Assembly: GCF_014641715.1 (NCBI RefSeq)
Contig: NZ_BMIG01000010.1
Span: 62,001-126,000 of the forward strand
Length of the DNA stretch: 64,000 nucleotides
Source of the DNA: Polaromonas eurypsychrophila
Lineage (GTDB): Bacteria; Pseudomonadota; Gammaproteobacteria; Burkholderiales; Burkholderiaceae_C
Direction: 5' to 3'
Shown piece by piece: positions 38,067-48,834 of the stretch. The stretch's first letter is position 1; each line of letters starts with the position of its first letter. The notes beneath the pieces were generated by a model. That model was not told the DNA's origin and ran no database searches. It saw nothing but the letters and a program-made list of their open reading frames with translations. The position numbers and the translations under genes were made by a program.

Positions 38067-39086
38067 TTGAACTTACCGCTCAAGCTCCCCTCCCTGGCTT
38101 TGCCAGCAGCCTCTCCGCAGTTCATCAACCGTTACAACGAGACTTCCGGCGGCCAGCCGTCCAACCTGGTCGGCGAACTGACCGCGGGCCTGAACGCCGC
38201 GGCGGCCAGTGTCTCGCCCAAGTACTTTTACGACGCACTGGGCTCCAAACTGTTTGAGGCCATCACCGAACTTGACGAGTACTACCCGACGCGCACCGAG
38301 GCCAGCATCTTCGACGCCGCACACAGGTCCATGGCCAGTGCCCTTACCGATGCCGGCATCGGCCACTGCTGCCTGATTGACCTGGGCGCGGGCAACTGCG
38401 CCAAGGCCAGCCGGCTGATCCCGCACCTGCAGCCGCAGCAATATGCCCCGGTAGACATTTCAGTCGATTTTTTACGCGATGCGGCCGAGCAGGTACAAAG
38501 TACGTTTCCAGCCCTGGACATCGTCGGTGTCGGCATGGATTTTTCAGCGGGAATGGTGCTTCCGGCCGAGGTGCAACAAAACGATCGGGTGTTTTTTTAT
38601 CCCGGCTCCAGCCTGGGCAATTTCTCGCCGGATCAGGCTCTGGCATTTTTGCAGCGCATTGTGGACCCGGCCCAGGGCGCCGCACGCGGGCTGCTGCTTG
38701 GCATTGACCTGGTCAAGGACCAGGCCACGCTGGAAGCCGCTTATGACGATGCGCTTGGCGTGACGGCCGCCTTCAATAAGAACCTGCTTCGCCGCATCAA
38801 CCGCCTGCTTGGTTCCGATTTTGATATGCGCCAGTGGCGCCATCTGGCGCTCTTCAACGAAGCCGAATCACGTATCGAGATGCACCTGCAGGCACAGAAA
38901 AACCTGAGCGTGCGCTGGCCTGGCGGAGAGCGATTTTTTCGCGGTGGCGAGCGTATCCACACCGAAAACTCCTACAAATACACGCTGGCGTCCATGTCCG
39001 CCCTGCTGCGGCGAGCCGGTTTCACGCAGATCAACTACTGGACCGATCCGAAGGACTGGTTTGCGGTTTTTTGGGCTGCGGTCTAG
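38067..39086 (+). CDS. egtD: L-histidine N(alpha)-methyltransferase EgtD
   Basis: 339 residues with a TTG start at 38067; I see no clear ribosome site, so the start is uncertain. SAM fold: VSPKYFYDALGSKLFEAITE, DEYYPTRTEASIF, LIDLGAGNCAKASRLIPHL and FYPGSSLGNFSPDQAL are characteristic. EgtD trimethylates histidine to hercynine, the first step of ergothioneine synthesis. egtB is at 25836, so the two core genes are unlinked by 11 kb. Confidence 0.92.
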   Translation: MNLPLKLPSLALPAASPQFINRYNETSGGQPSNLVGELTAGLNAAAASVSPKYFYDALGSKLFEAITELDEYYPTRTEASIFDAAHRSMASALTDAGIGHCCLIDLGAGNCAKASRLIPHLQPQQYAPVDISVDFLRDAAEQVQSTFPALDIVGVGMDFSAGMVLPAEVQQNDRVFFYPGSSLGNFSPDQALAFLQRIVDPAQGAARGLLLGIDLVKDQATLEAAYDDALGVTAAFNKNLLRRINRLLGSDFDMRQWRHLALFNEAESRIEMHLQAQKNLSVRWPGGERFFRGGERIHTENSYKYTLASMSALLRRAGFTQINYWTDPKDWFAVFWAAV

Positions 39087-39131
39087 GAGCCCGTCAGGCT
39101 TCCGAGCAAGCGCTGCGCCTACACTTGCGCC

Positions 39132-40403
39132 ATGGACATCTACATGGTCGGCGGTGCGGTACGGGATGCCTTGCTTGGCTTGCCAGTGCAGGACCGTGAT
39201 TGGGTGGTGGTCGGTGCAACGCCTGAAGAACTGGTGGCCCAAGGTTTTCTGCCGGTCGGCAAGGACTTTCCGGTCTTTCTTCATCCCCAAACAAGGGAGG
39301 AATACGCGCTGGCACGCACCGAGCGCAAAACCGCACGCGGCTACCGCGGTTTTGAGATTCACGCGGCCCCCGGTGTGACGCTCGAAGAAGACCTGGCACG
39401 GCGTGACCTTACTATCAATTCAATAGCTATTCACGCACGTCCGGTATGGGCTGAGGGCCAATTTGATATAAAAAATGAGGTCCTGATTGATCCCTGGGGC
39501 GGGCACGGCGATTTGCAGGAAAAAGTGTTGCGCCATGTCACCGGGGCCTTCCGCGAGGACCCGGTGCGCGTCCTGCGAATCGCACGTTTTGCTGCGCGTT
39601 TTGCAGACTTCACGGTGGCGCCGGAAACCCTGGCGCTGATGCGCGAAATGGTCAAGGACGGCGAGGCCGATGCGCTGGTGGCCGAACGGGTCTGGCAGGA
39701 GCTGGCGCGTGGCCTGATGGAGGACACGCCGTCCCGCATGTTCGAGGTGCTGCGCGCCTGCGGTGCACTGAAGAAGCTGCTGCCCGAAGTTGACCGGCTG
39801 TGGGGCGTGCCGCAAGGTGCCGAGTACCACCCCGAAGTTGATACCGGCATCCACCTGATGATGGTGCTGGACATGGCGGCCCGTCTGCATACCGGGCTGG
39901 CCGTGCGTTTTGCCTGTCTGGGCCACGACCTTGGCAAGGGCACAACGCCGGCCGAAATGTTGCCGCGTCACATCGGCCATGAAGAACGCGGTGTGCGCCT
40001 GCTCAAGGGTGTGTGCGAGCGGCTGCGTGTGCCCACCGACTGCCGCGAACTGGCCGAGGTGGTGGCACGCGAACACGGCAACATCCACCGCAGTGCCGGG
40101 TTCAGTGCGGCTGCACTGGTGCGGCTGCTCGAACGCTGCGACGCCTTCCGCAAGCCACAGCGTTTCGCAGAAGTCCTGCTGGCTTGCGAATGCGACGCGC
40201 GCGGCCGGCTCGGGCTGGAGGAGTCGGCCTACCCACAGCGCGAGCGCCTGGGCCGGGTCCTGCAGGCGGCGCAGTCGGTCGCCACCGAGCCGGTAGCCCA
40301 GGCTGCACAGGCAGCCGGCTTGGCGGGCACAAAAATCGGCGAGATGATTCACACTGCCCGTGTGCGCGCGGTCCAGCAGGGGCTGGAACCCGGCGCGGAC
40401 TGA
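39132..40403 (+). CDS. cca: CCA tRNA nucleotidyltransferase with HD domain, repeat inserted
   Basis: 423 residues. Nucleotidyltransferase head [20 protein letters not shown] with [14 protein letters not shown], the [13 protein letters not shown] block, [15 protein letters not shown], and a C-terminal HD phosphohydrolase domain ([14 protein letters not shown]). It adds or repairs the CCA end of tRNAs. A family A repeat (39411-39477) overlaps DLTINSIA and adds about a dozen residues ([17 protein letters not shown]) before LIDPWGG, where homologues have a short turn; the frame is kept. Confidence 0.95.
   Translation: MDIYMVGGAVRDALLGLPVQDRDWVVVGATPEELVAQGFLPVGKDFPVFLHPQTREEYALARTERKTARGYRGFEIHAAPGVTLEEDLARRDLTINSIAIHARPVWAEGQFDIKNEVLIDPWGGHGDLQEKVLRHVTGAFREDPVRVLRIARFAARFADFTVAPETLALMREMVKDGEADALVAERVWQELARGLMEDTPSRMFEVLRACGALKKLLPEVDRLWGVPQGAEYHPEVDTGIHLMMVLDMAARLHTGLAVRFACLGHDLGKGTTPAEMLPRHIGHEERGVRLLKGVCERLRVPTDCRELAEVVAREHGNIHRSAGFSAAALVRLLERCDAFRKPQRFAEVLLACECDARGRLGLEESAYPQRERLGRVLQAAQSVATEPVAQAAQAAGLAGTKIGEMIHTARVRAVQQGLEPGAD
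39411..39477 (+). repeat. family A repeat, copy 4, inside cca
   Basis: ACTATCAATTCAATAGCTAT, CACGTCCGGTATGGGCTGAG and GGCCAATTTGAT match arm, stem and tail of copy 1. The arm itself encodes the conserved TINSIA of Cca, so repeat and native motif share sequence. Confidence 0.78.
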
Positions 40404-40471
40404 GCGCTGACGGCCCAGACACGGTGCCGACCTACACGTCGCGGGCAGGCTTTCTGCTAAGGTAGCTTTCA

Positions 40472-41239
40472 ATGCACAAGCCTCACGAAATGCTTCCCCG
40501 CATCACCGCCCGCACGGCGCTTTTTCTCGACTTCGACGGAACCCTGGTGGAGATTGCCTCCCGGCCTGACGCGGTGATTATTCCGCCTACACTGACCAGC
40601 AATCTGGCCGCCCTGTATGGCCAGCTCGGTGGCGCACTGGCGCTGGTTTCGGGTCGTCGTCTGCTCGATCTGGATGGTTTTCTCGCGCCGCTGCAACTGC
40701 CAGCCGCCGTCGAGCACGGCGCCCAGCGCCGCAACGTCCAGGGCCAGATGATCAGCGCACCAGCCACGGATTTACGCCACGTGCTCGCCGCTGCCGAGGG
40801 CCTGATCCAGCAGTATCCCGACCTGCAGCTCGAACACAAAAATCTGGCGCTCAGTCTGCATTACCGTCATGCGCCCGAACTTGAGGCGCTGTGCCTGCAG
40901 GTGATGCAGACAGCGGTGGCCAACAGCAGCGGCCTGCAGTTGATGCAGGGCAAATGCGTGATCGATCTCAAGCCCACGGGCGTCAGCAAAGGCACAGCGA
41001 TAGCCGCTTTCATGGCCGAGGCACCTTTTGTCGGGCGAGTCCCGGTGTTTGCCGGCGACGACGTGACCGATGAAGACGGCTTCGAGGAAGTCCAGCGCAT
41101 GGGCGGGCACGCCGTCAAGGTCGGTGCCGGCGCCACCAGCGCGCTGTACCGCTGTGCCGGGGTGCCTGCGATGGCCGACTGGCTGCAGGCGGCGCTGGTT
41201 CCGTCCCTGGCTTCACGCGCCGAAAGTCTGCCCTCATGA
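40472..41239 (+). CDS. otsB: trehalose-6-phosphate phosphatase
   Basis: 255 residues, HAD fold. FLDFDGTLVEIASRPD holds the nucleophile Asp, ALVSGRRLLDLDGFL the second motif, and GDDVTDEDGFE the metal-binding Asp residues. It makes trehalose from trehalose 6-phosphate. First of otsB-GH15-otsA; its stop overlaps the GH15 start (ATGA), so the two are translationally coupled. Confidence 0.94.
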   Translation: MHKPHEMLPRITARTALFLDFDGTLVEIASRPDAVIIPPTLTSNLAALYGQLGGALALVSGRRLLDLDGFLAPLQLPAAVEHGAQRRNVQGQMISAPATDLRHVLAAAEGLIQQYPDLQLEHKNLALSLHYRHAPELEALCLQVMQTAVANSSGLQLMQGKCVIDLKPTGVSKGTAIAAFMAEAPFVGRVPVFAGDDVTDEDGFEEVQRMGGHAVKVGAGATSALYRCAGVPAMADWLQAALVPSLASRAESLPS

Positions 41240-43089
41240 GTGTTTCCAGCTTTTCGTCCCCCTCCACATCCACCGCATTCGATGGTGCCAGCACCTTTGC
41301 AGCGCCGGCGCCGCCCTCCCTGTCATTGGGTGTGATCGGCAACTGCGCCTTCAGCGCGCTGGTCGATGCACGCGCGCGCATTGTCTGGTGCTGCCTGCCG
41401 CGTTTCGACGGCGATCCGGTCTTCAACGCCCTGCTGGACCCGAGCGACAACGGCGGCGCCTTTGCCATCGAGATCGAAAACTTTTCGCACAGCAAACAAT
41501 GGTACGACCACAACACCGCGGTGCTGCGCACCCAGTTGTTCGACACCAGTGGCCAGGCGATTGAGATCACCGACTTTGCGCCGCGTTTTTACCGGCGTTC
41601 GCGCTTCTTCCGGCCGATGACGCTGGTGCGGCGTGTGCGGCCCATCCACGGCGCGCCGCGCATCCGTGTGGCGCTGGACATCCGGTACGACTGGGGCCGC
41701 ACCCGGCCCGCGGTGACCCAGGGCAGCAACCACCTGCGCTTCGTCGGCGACGCGCTGACCCTGCGCCTGAACACCGACGCACCGATTGCCCATCTGCTGT
41801 CGCGCCAGCCTTTTGTGCTGACGCGCGAGCACAACTTCCTGCTGGGCGCTGACGAGTCGCTGGCCGACGGCATTGCCGACACCGCGCGCCTGTTCGAGGA
41901 AGAAACCCTGAGTTACTGGCGCAAGTGGAGCCAGCGCCTGCACCTGCCGCTGGAGTGGCAGGAAGCGGTGATACGCGCGGCCATCACACTCAAGCTCTCA
42001 CTATTCGAAGACACCGGCGCCATTGTCGCGGCCATGACCACCAGCATCCCGGAAGCGCCCAACAGCGGGCGAACCTGGGACTACCGTTTCTGCTGGTTGC
42101 GCGACGCATTTTTTGTGGTGCGCGCACTCAACAGCCTGTCCGAAGTCGGCACCATGGAAGACTACTTGCGCTGGCTCAGCAACGTGGTGGTGCAGGCCGG
42201 CGGCGGCCACATCCAGCCGCTGTACGGCATCGGCCTGGAGCGCGAACTGCCCGAAGCCACCTACGACCACCTGGGCGGCTACCGCAACATGGGACCGGTG
42301 CGCGTCGGCAACCAGGCACAGGAACATTTCCAGCACGACGTTTACGGCAATGTGGTGCTGGGTGCAGCCCAGGCCTTTCACGACCACCGCCTGCTGCACC
42401 GCGCCGGCGAGGCCGAATTTTTGCGGCTGGAAGCGGTCGGCGAGCAGGCGGTGCGCAAATACGACCAGCCCGATGCCGGCATGTGGGAGTTGCGCACGCG
42501 GGCCCGCGTACACACCTCGTCGGCGCTGATGTGCTGGGCAGCCTGCGACCGCCTCGGCAAGATCGCGGTCACCCTGCAGCAGCCGGACCGCGCCATTTAC
42601 TGGCACGGTCATGCCCACACCATGCGCGAGCGCATCCTGCGCGAATCCTGGAGCGACGAGCGCCAGGCCTTCGCCGAAAGTTTCGGCGGCCGCGATCTCG
42701 ACGCCAGCGTGCTGCTGATGATCGAGGTCGGCTTCATCGACCCGAAAGACCCGCGCTTCGTTGCCACCGTCGATGCGCTGGAAAAACACCTGTGCGACGG
42801 CCCCTACATGCGGCGTTACGAAGCGCCCGACGACTTCGGAAAACCCGAAACTGCTTTCAATATCTGCACCTTCTGGCGCATCGATGCGCTGGCCCGCATC
42901 GGCCGCAAGGATCAGGCGCGCGAAATTTTCGAAACCATGCTGGCCGCGCGCAACCACGTCGGCCTGTTGTCGGAAGACACACACCCGGTCACCGGTGAGA
43001 TGTGGGGCAACTTCCCGCAGACCTATTCGATGGTCGGCATCATCAATGCGGCGGTGCGCCTGTCGGCGCCCTGGGACAGCGCTGTATGA
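41236..43089 (+). CDS. glycoside hydrolase family 15 protein
   Basis: 617 residues. N-terminal beta-sandwich (LGVIGNCAFSALVDARARIV, CCLPRFDGDP) and an (alpha/alpha)6 domain with GRTWDYRFCWLRDAFF. Probable catalytic carboxylates lie in GMWELRTRARVHTSSA and LLSEDTHPVTGEMWGNFPQT. GH15 covers glucoamylases and trehalases. Its place between otsB and otsA favours a role in trehalose or glucan turnover, but the substrate is not decided by sequence. No signal peptide, so cytoplasmic. Confidence 0.9.
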   Translation: MSVSSFSSPSTSTAFDGASTFAAPAPPSLSLGVIGNCAFSALVDARARIVWCCLPRFDGDPVFNALLDPSDNGGAFAIEIENFSHSKQWYDHNTAVLRTQLFDTSGQAIEITDFAPRFYRRSRFFRPMTLVRRVRPIHGAPRIRVALDIRYDWGRTRPAVTQGSNHLRFVGDALTLRLNTDAPIAHLLSRQPFVLTREHNFLLGADESLADGIADTARLFEEETLSYWRKWSQRLHLPLEWQEAVIRAAITLKLSLFEDTGAIVAAMTTSIPEAPNSGRTWDYRFCWLRDAFFVVRALNSLSEVGTMEDYLRWLSNVVVQAGGGHIQPLYGIGLERELPEATYDHLGGYRNMGPVRVGNQAQEHFQHDVYGNVVLGAAQAFHDHRLLHRAGEAEFLRLEAVGEQAVRKYDQPDAGMWELRTRARVHTSSALMCWAACDRLGKIAVTLQQPDRAIYWHGHAHTMRERILRESWSDERQAFAESFGGRDLDASVLLMIEVGFIDPKDPRFVATVDALEKHLCDGPYMRRYEAPDDFGKPETAFNICTFWRIDALARIGRKDQAREIFETMLAARNHVGLLSEDTHPVTGEMWGNFPQTYSMVGIINAAVRLSAPWDSAV

Positions 43090-43097
43090 ACACCCCC

Positions 43098-43196
43098 GTC
43101 GGAGGCTCACTGCGTGTAGCCCCTTCCCCCCTTGCAGGGGGCAGGCGCCTGCGGCCCGGCGAAGCCGGTTCCGCGGCCCCCGCTTGTGTTGGCAAC
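43098..43196 (-). repeat. family B interspersed repeat, copy 5 (reverse orientation)
   Basis: Between the GH15 gene and otsA. The reverse complement contains GGGGGCCGCGGAACCGGCTT and CGCCGGGCCGCAGGCGC, as in copy 3. It occupies most of the 139-bp gap and so separates two genes of one pathway. Confidence 0.7.
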
Positions 43197-43228
43197 TTTC
43201 TCTGCCTGTTTTTTGAAGATGGCCTGGC

Positions 43229-44611
<1,383 letters not shown>

Positions 44612-44702
44612 AGCTGATTCTGAGCAGCGACTGAAAGCCTTTGCCAGGCGCCGGCAGAAAAACAGGAAGTGTGTAACTGTTCCGTATCTATTCTGAACGG
44701 CC

Positions 44703-45020
44703 ATGACCCGACGCAACTACCTCAACCATCCGCTTGCCGAGGGCACACGTACCATTGGTTTTCGCAAGTGGTATGAGCGTGAGCTGCTGTCCAGCGATGC
44801 CCACATGTTGCTGGCACTGCTCAGTACGATTGCGCTGATGGCCACCCTGGAGTTGTTTCATGGCGGCTCCGTGGGTAACAAACTGGTCAACGCCGGCTTG
44901 TTCATCCTCAGCGGTGTGATCGCGCTCTGGGCATTGCGCCGCTACCTTTACCTGCTTTCACACGCAGAAACTGTGGCTGACCAGGCCAATTGCCCGCAGT
45001 GCACCGAGACGGCCGCCTGA
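44703..45020 (+). CDS. membrane protein with frameshifted zinc-ribbon tail
   Basis: 105 residues as read: basic N terminus (MTRRNYLNHPLAEGTRT), two membrane helices ([36 protein letters not shown]) and ANCPQC just before the stop. From about 45006 another frame continues HRDGRLSVVEEDRHNCQVLV and KCRKCSHEGKAMP to a stop at 45101-45103, which would complete a CPxC...CxxC zinc ribbon. One base missing just after the TGC of CPQC explains both halves. Unknown function. Confidence 0.65.
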   Translation: MTRRNYLNHPLAEGTRTIGFRKWYERELLSSDAHMLLALLSTIALMATLELFHGGSVGNKLVNAGLFILSGVIALWALRRYLYLLSHAETVADQANCPQCTETAA

Positions 45021-45120
45021 GCGTGGTGGAAGAAGACCGCCACAACTGCCAGGTGCTGGTGAAGTGCCGCAAATGCAGCCATGAGGGGAAGGCGATGCCC
45101 TGAGCCGGGCTGGACAGGCG

Positions 45121-46131
45121 TCAGGCCACCAATGCCAGCGCCGCGTAGTCACCCACCCTGTCCTTTAGCCCGGCGGGTACCAGTTCAACGCCATCGGTCA
45201 AGGCGGGCAGCCTGCCAGTGAGCTGCGCCTGCAGCCTCGGCAGCAGGTAATCTCGGTGGTGCCAGAACACGCTCCCGCCTATGCTGATGCGCTGCAGGTC
45301 CAGTGTCACCACTAGGTTGTAGAGCGCGCGCCCCATCACCTGGCAGAGATCGTCCACCAGCGTCACAGCCTGCATCTCGCCCGCGCGCGCGTCGGCCAGC
45401 AAGCCAGCGGCATCCGGGTAACCAAGCACCGCAAAACGCCGCGGAATGGCGTTGCCGGCTACCAGCGCTTCGAGGTCGCCGATGTTGCCGCAACCGCACA
45501 AGGCGTCCTGGTTGTCGCTGACAAACATATGGCCTGCATGGCCGGCGTTGCCGTTTTTACCGTGCAGCGGGCGACCATCGACGCACAGGCCAACGCCGAT
45601 GCCGGTGCTCCAGGTCACATAAGCGCAATGGTCCAGGCCCTGCAGCGCGCCCCAGCGACGCTCGGCTTCCAGGGCGGCAATACCGTCATTTTCAATCCGT
45701 AGCCGGCGGAAGACAGCACGCAGCGGTGCCTCCAGCACAGCCGTCGTCCAGGTGTTGGGCAAACCCCGCGCCTCGCCGGCCAGACCACCGCAGATGTTGG
45801 GTGCCGCCAGCTCGATCAATCCCTGCTTCAGGACAAACGGTCCGCAAGATGCAACGCCGACGGCGGCAAGGTCGCCCCGGCGGACCTGAGCTGTTGCGCA
45901 ACTGGTGTCCAGCATGCGAAGCACCTGCTGCGCCAGCGCGTCAGAGGCACCTTGCTTGGCCGTGGGCTCGACCAGCCGACCCCGAATACCCTGCGGGTCA
46001 AGCACGCTGACAGCGACCTTGGTGCCACCGATGTCCACGCAGGCCACCGGCGCTGCACCGGCGGGCAGGCGCACATCCGGCGCCTCGTCGTGTGCGCTCA
46101 TGGCTTGTGCTTTGGCTGGGTCGGTCGGCAT
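45121..46131 (-). CDS. ROK family sugar kinase
   Basis: 336 residues; GGAG 5 nt before ATG 46131 supports this start. VACVDIGGTKVAVSVLDPQG (phosphate loop), TWSTGIGVGLCVDGRPLHGK, and the zinc motif GHAGH with CGCGNIGDLEALV are ROK hallmarks. These phosphorylate glucose, mannose, fructose or N-acetyl sugars; which one is unclear. Last of the minus-strand run after the DUF2905 gene (13 bp). Confidence 0.88.
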   Translation of the reverse strand: MPTDPAKAQAMSAHDEAPDVRLPAGAAPVACVDIGGTKVAVSVLDPQGIRGRLVEPTAKQGASDALAQQVLRMLDTSCATAQVRRGDLAAVGVASCGPFVLKQGLIELAAPNICGGLAGEARGLPNTWTTAVLEAPLRAVFRRLRIENDGIAALEAERRWGALQGLDHCAYVTWSTGIGVGLCVDGRPLHGKNGNAGHAGHMFVSDNQDALCGCGNIGDLEALVAGNAIPRRFAVLGYPDAAGLLADARAGEMQAVTLVDDLCQVMGRALYNLVVTLDLQRISIGGSVFWHHRDYLLPRLQAQLTGRLPALTDGVELVPAGLKDRVGDYAALALVA

Positions 46132-46144
46132 CCGGTCTCCGGGT

Positions 46145-46339
46145 TCAAATCAGTTTGCTGATCAGGCTCGCCAGCACGCTCAGGAGGATGGTGGTGGTCA
46201 GCGGAATAAACCATTCGCGGCCAAACAACTTGAAGCGGAAGTCGCCCGGAAGTTTTCCGAAGCCCAATTTTTGCAGCAAAGGCGTGAACCAGCTGATCAG
46301 GATCAGTGCCAGGAAAATCACCAGCATCCAACGAATCAT
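46145..46339 (-). CDS. DUF2905 small membrane protein
   Basis: 64 residues from ATG 46339 (a longer reading to 46408 overlaps the parC end and looks spurious). Two hydrophobic segments (MLVIFLALILISWF and TTTILLSVLASLISKLI) flank GFGKLPGDFRFKLFGREWFI, the DUF2905 signature. Function unknown; common small inner-membrane protein. Confidence 0.85.
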   Translation of the reverse strand: MIRWMLVIFLALILISWFTPLLQKLGFGKLPGDFRFKLFGREWFIPLTTTILLSVLASLISKLI

Positions 46340-46407
46340 GGGCCTAGAGTTTGTGCGCACTGAACGTGCAAATGCGAAAGTGATTAAAGCAGCGCCAAAA
46401 CACGGCA

Positions 46408-48765
46408 CTACTCCAGGCGCGAAATCGAAGATGGCTTGAAACCCAAATCAGCCGCCTTGCCCTTGCGCGCACGCGCCGCCCGTGCATTGTTCAGGCTGCG
46501 AATCTCCAGCGTTTCTTCGCGAACCTTGCCGCCCCGGCCAATGCCTTCAATCTTCACGCTGCGGGTGTAGGCCGCCGCACCGGCGAGGGTGTCCTTGGTA
46601 TCCAGGTCGATCAACATCAAACCCCGGCCGCCGCCAGGTTGAGTCTTGAGTTCGCTGATTTCAAAGGTCAGGATGCGGCCAGCTGTCGATGCGCAGGCGA
46701 CGTGGGTGGCGGGATGAAGGGGCGCCGCGCCGCTGCTGCCGGAGACGTGGGATGGTTTGCAGACCGCTTCACCCTCGGCGCAACTGATGAATGCCTTGCC
46801 GGCCTTGAGGCGCGTGGCCATGTTCTCGACCGTCGCCAGAAAACCGTAGCCGCCACTGCTGCTGAGCAGCAGCGTGGCGCTGGATGGGCCGGCGAAATAA
46901 TGCGCGGGATGCGTGCCGGTTTCCAGTTCTATCAGTGTGGTGACTGGCTGCCCGTCACCGCGCGCGCCAGGCAACATGGCGACGGGAATCGAATAAACGC
47001 GGCCCGTGCCTTTGGCCACCGTGCCGAACACCAGCAGGCTGTCCACGGTACGGCATTCAAAGGTGCTGTACAGGCCATCGCCGGACTTGAAGGCAAACGT
47101 GGCTGGGTCATGGCCGTGGCCGCTGCGCGCGCGCACCCAGCCCTTGGCGCTGACCACAACGGTCACCGGTTCGTCCAGCACCTTGACTTCAAGCACGGCT
47201 TTTTTCTCGGCCTGGATCAGGGTGCGGCGCGGGTCGGCAAACTGTTTGGCATCCAGCTCGATTTCCTTGATCATCAGGCGGCGCAAAGCGGGCGGGCTGC
47301 CGAGGATTTCTTCGAGTCTGCCTTGCTCTTCACGCAGATTTTTGAGCTCCTGCTCGATCTTGATGGCTTCGAGTCGCGCGAGCTGGCGCAGACGGATTTC
47401 GAGGATGTCTTCAGCTTGCCGGTCGCTCAGATTGAAGCGCGCAATCAGCGCCACCTTGGGCTCCTCGGCCTGGCGGATGATGGCGATCACCTCGTCGATG
47501 TTGAGCAGCACAAGCTGCCGGCCCTCGAGGATATGGATGCGGTCCAGCACCTTGTCCAGACGGTGCTGCGAACGCCGCTGGATGGTGGTCTGGCGGAAGC
47601 TGATCCACTCACCCAGCATCTGCCGCAGGTTCTTCTGCGTCGGCCGGCCGTCCAGCCCGATCATGGTCAGGTTAATGCTGGACGAGCTTTCGAGGCTGGT
47701 GTGGGCCAGCAAGGTGGTTATCAGTTCGATCTGGCTGATACGGCCGGTCTTGGGCTCGAACACCAAGCGCACGGCGGCGTCCTTGCTGGACTCGTCGCGC
47801 ACCACATCAAGCACGGCCAGCATGGTTTGCTTGAGCTGCACCTGGTCCAGGCTCAGCGCCTTTTTGCCAGCCTTGATTTTCGGATTGGTGATCTCTTCAA
47901 TTTCTTCCAGCACGCGCTGCGTGCTGACGCCGGGCGGCAACTCCTGCATCACCAGTTGCCACTGGCCGCGCGCCAGGTCTTCGATCTTCCAGCGCGCGCG
48001 AACCTTGAGCGAACCGCGTCCGCTGCTGTAGGCCGCTGCGATGTCGGCGGCCGTCGAAATGATCTGGCCGCCGCCTGGGTAATCCGGTCCGGCGATCAGC
48101 GTGTACAGCTCGTCATCAGAAAGTTTGGGCGTCTTGATCAGTGCGATGCAGGCATCGGCCACCTCACGCAGGTTGTGACTGGGGATCTCGGTGGCCAGTC
48201 CGACGGCGATGCCGCTGGCGCCATTGAGCAGCGTGAAGGGCAGACGCGCCGGGAGTTGGCGCGGCTCCTCAAAAGAACCATCGTAGTTCGGTACAAAGTC
48301 GACCGTGCCTTCGTCAAGTTCGTCGAGCAACAGGGTCGTGATTTTTGCCAGCCGTGCCTCGGTATAACGCATGGCAGCCGCGCCGTCGCCGTCTCTGGAT
48401 CCGAAGTTGCCCTGGCCGTCAATCAGCGGGTAACGCTGGCTGAAGTCCTGCGCCATGCGCACCATCGCGTCATACGCCGCCTGGTCACCGTGCGGGTGGT
48501 ATTTGCCCAGCACATCGCCCACCACACGCGCGCTTTTGACTGGCTTGGCGCCGCTGTTGCCGGAAAAACCCAGGCCCATGCGCGCCATGGCGAACATGAT
48601 GCGGCGCTGCACCGGTTTCTGGCCGTCGCAGACATCGGGCAAGGCACGCCCTTTGACGACGCTCAGTGCATATTCAAGGTAGGCGCGCTGGGCATAGGCA
48701 GCCAACGACTCCTGGTCGGGCAGTTCGGGGGCTGCGGGCGGGGGAGGTGTGAAAAGATCGTCCAT
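46408..48765 (-). CDS. parC: DNA topoisomerase IV subunit A
   Basis: 785 residues. [20 protein letters not shown], the quinolone region [17 protein letters not shown], and [10 protein letters not shown] with the active-site Tyr are diagnostic. With ParE it decatenates daughter chromosomes. The residue equal to E. coli Ser80 is Gln here and Glu84 is Asp. parE lies 2.2 kb upstream, separated by a transglycosylase and a GGDEF-like gene. Confidence 0.95.
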   Translation of the reverse strand: MDDLFTPPPPAAPELPDQESLAAYAQRAYLEYALSVVKGRALPDVCDGQKPVQRRIMFAMARMGLGFSGNSGAKPVKSARVVGDVLGKYHPHGDQAAYDAMVRMAQDFSQRYPLIDGQGNFGSRDGDGAAAMRYTEARLAKITTLLLDELDEGTVDFVPNYDGSFEEPRQLPARLPFTLLNGASGIAVGLATEIPSHNLREVADACIALIKTPKLSDDELYTLIAGPDYPGGGQIISTAADIAAAYSSGRGSLKVRARWKIEDLARGQWQLVMQELPPGVSTQRVLEEIEEITNPKIKAGKKALSLDQVQLKQTMLAVLDVVRDESSKDAAVRLVFEPKTGRISQIELITTLLAHTSLESSSSINLTMIGLDGRPTQKNLRQMLGEWISFRQTTIQRRSQHRLDKVLDRIHILEGRQLVLLNIDEVIAIIRQAEEPKVALIARFNLSDRQAEDILEIRLRQLARLEAIKIEQELKNLREEQGRLEEILGSPPALRRLMIKEIELDAKQFADPRRTLIQAEKKAVLEVKVLDEPVTVVVSAKGWVRARSGHGHDPATFAFKSGDGLYSTFECRTVDSLLVFGTVAKGTGRVYSIPVAMLPGARGDGQPVTTLIELETGTHPAHYFAGPSSATLLLSSSGGYGFLATVENMATRLKAGKAFISCAEGEAVCKPSHVSGSSGAAPLHPATHVACASTAGRILTFEISELKTQPGGGRGLMLIDLDTKDTLAGAAAYTRSVKIEGIGRGGKVREETLEIRSLNNARAARARKGKAADLGFKPSSISRLE

Positions 48766-48834
48766 GGGGGTCGGAAGTTGCGCAGGTCAGGAAACAGGTG
48801 GGGGAAGAATGCCGGGCAACAGCGGCCGTGCCGC

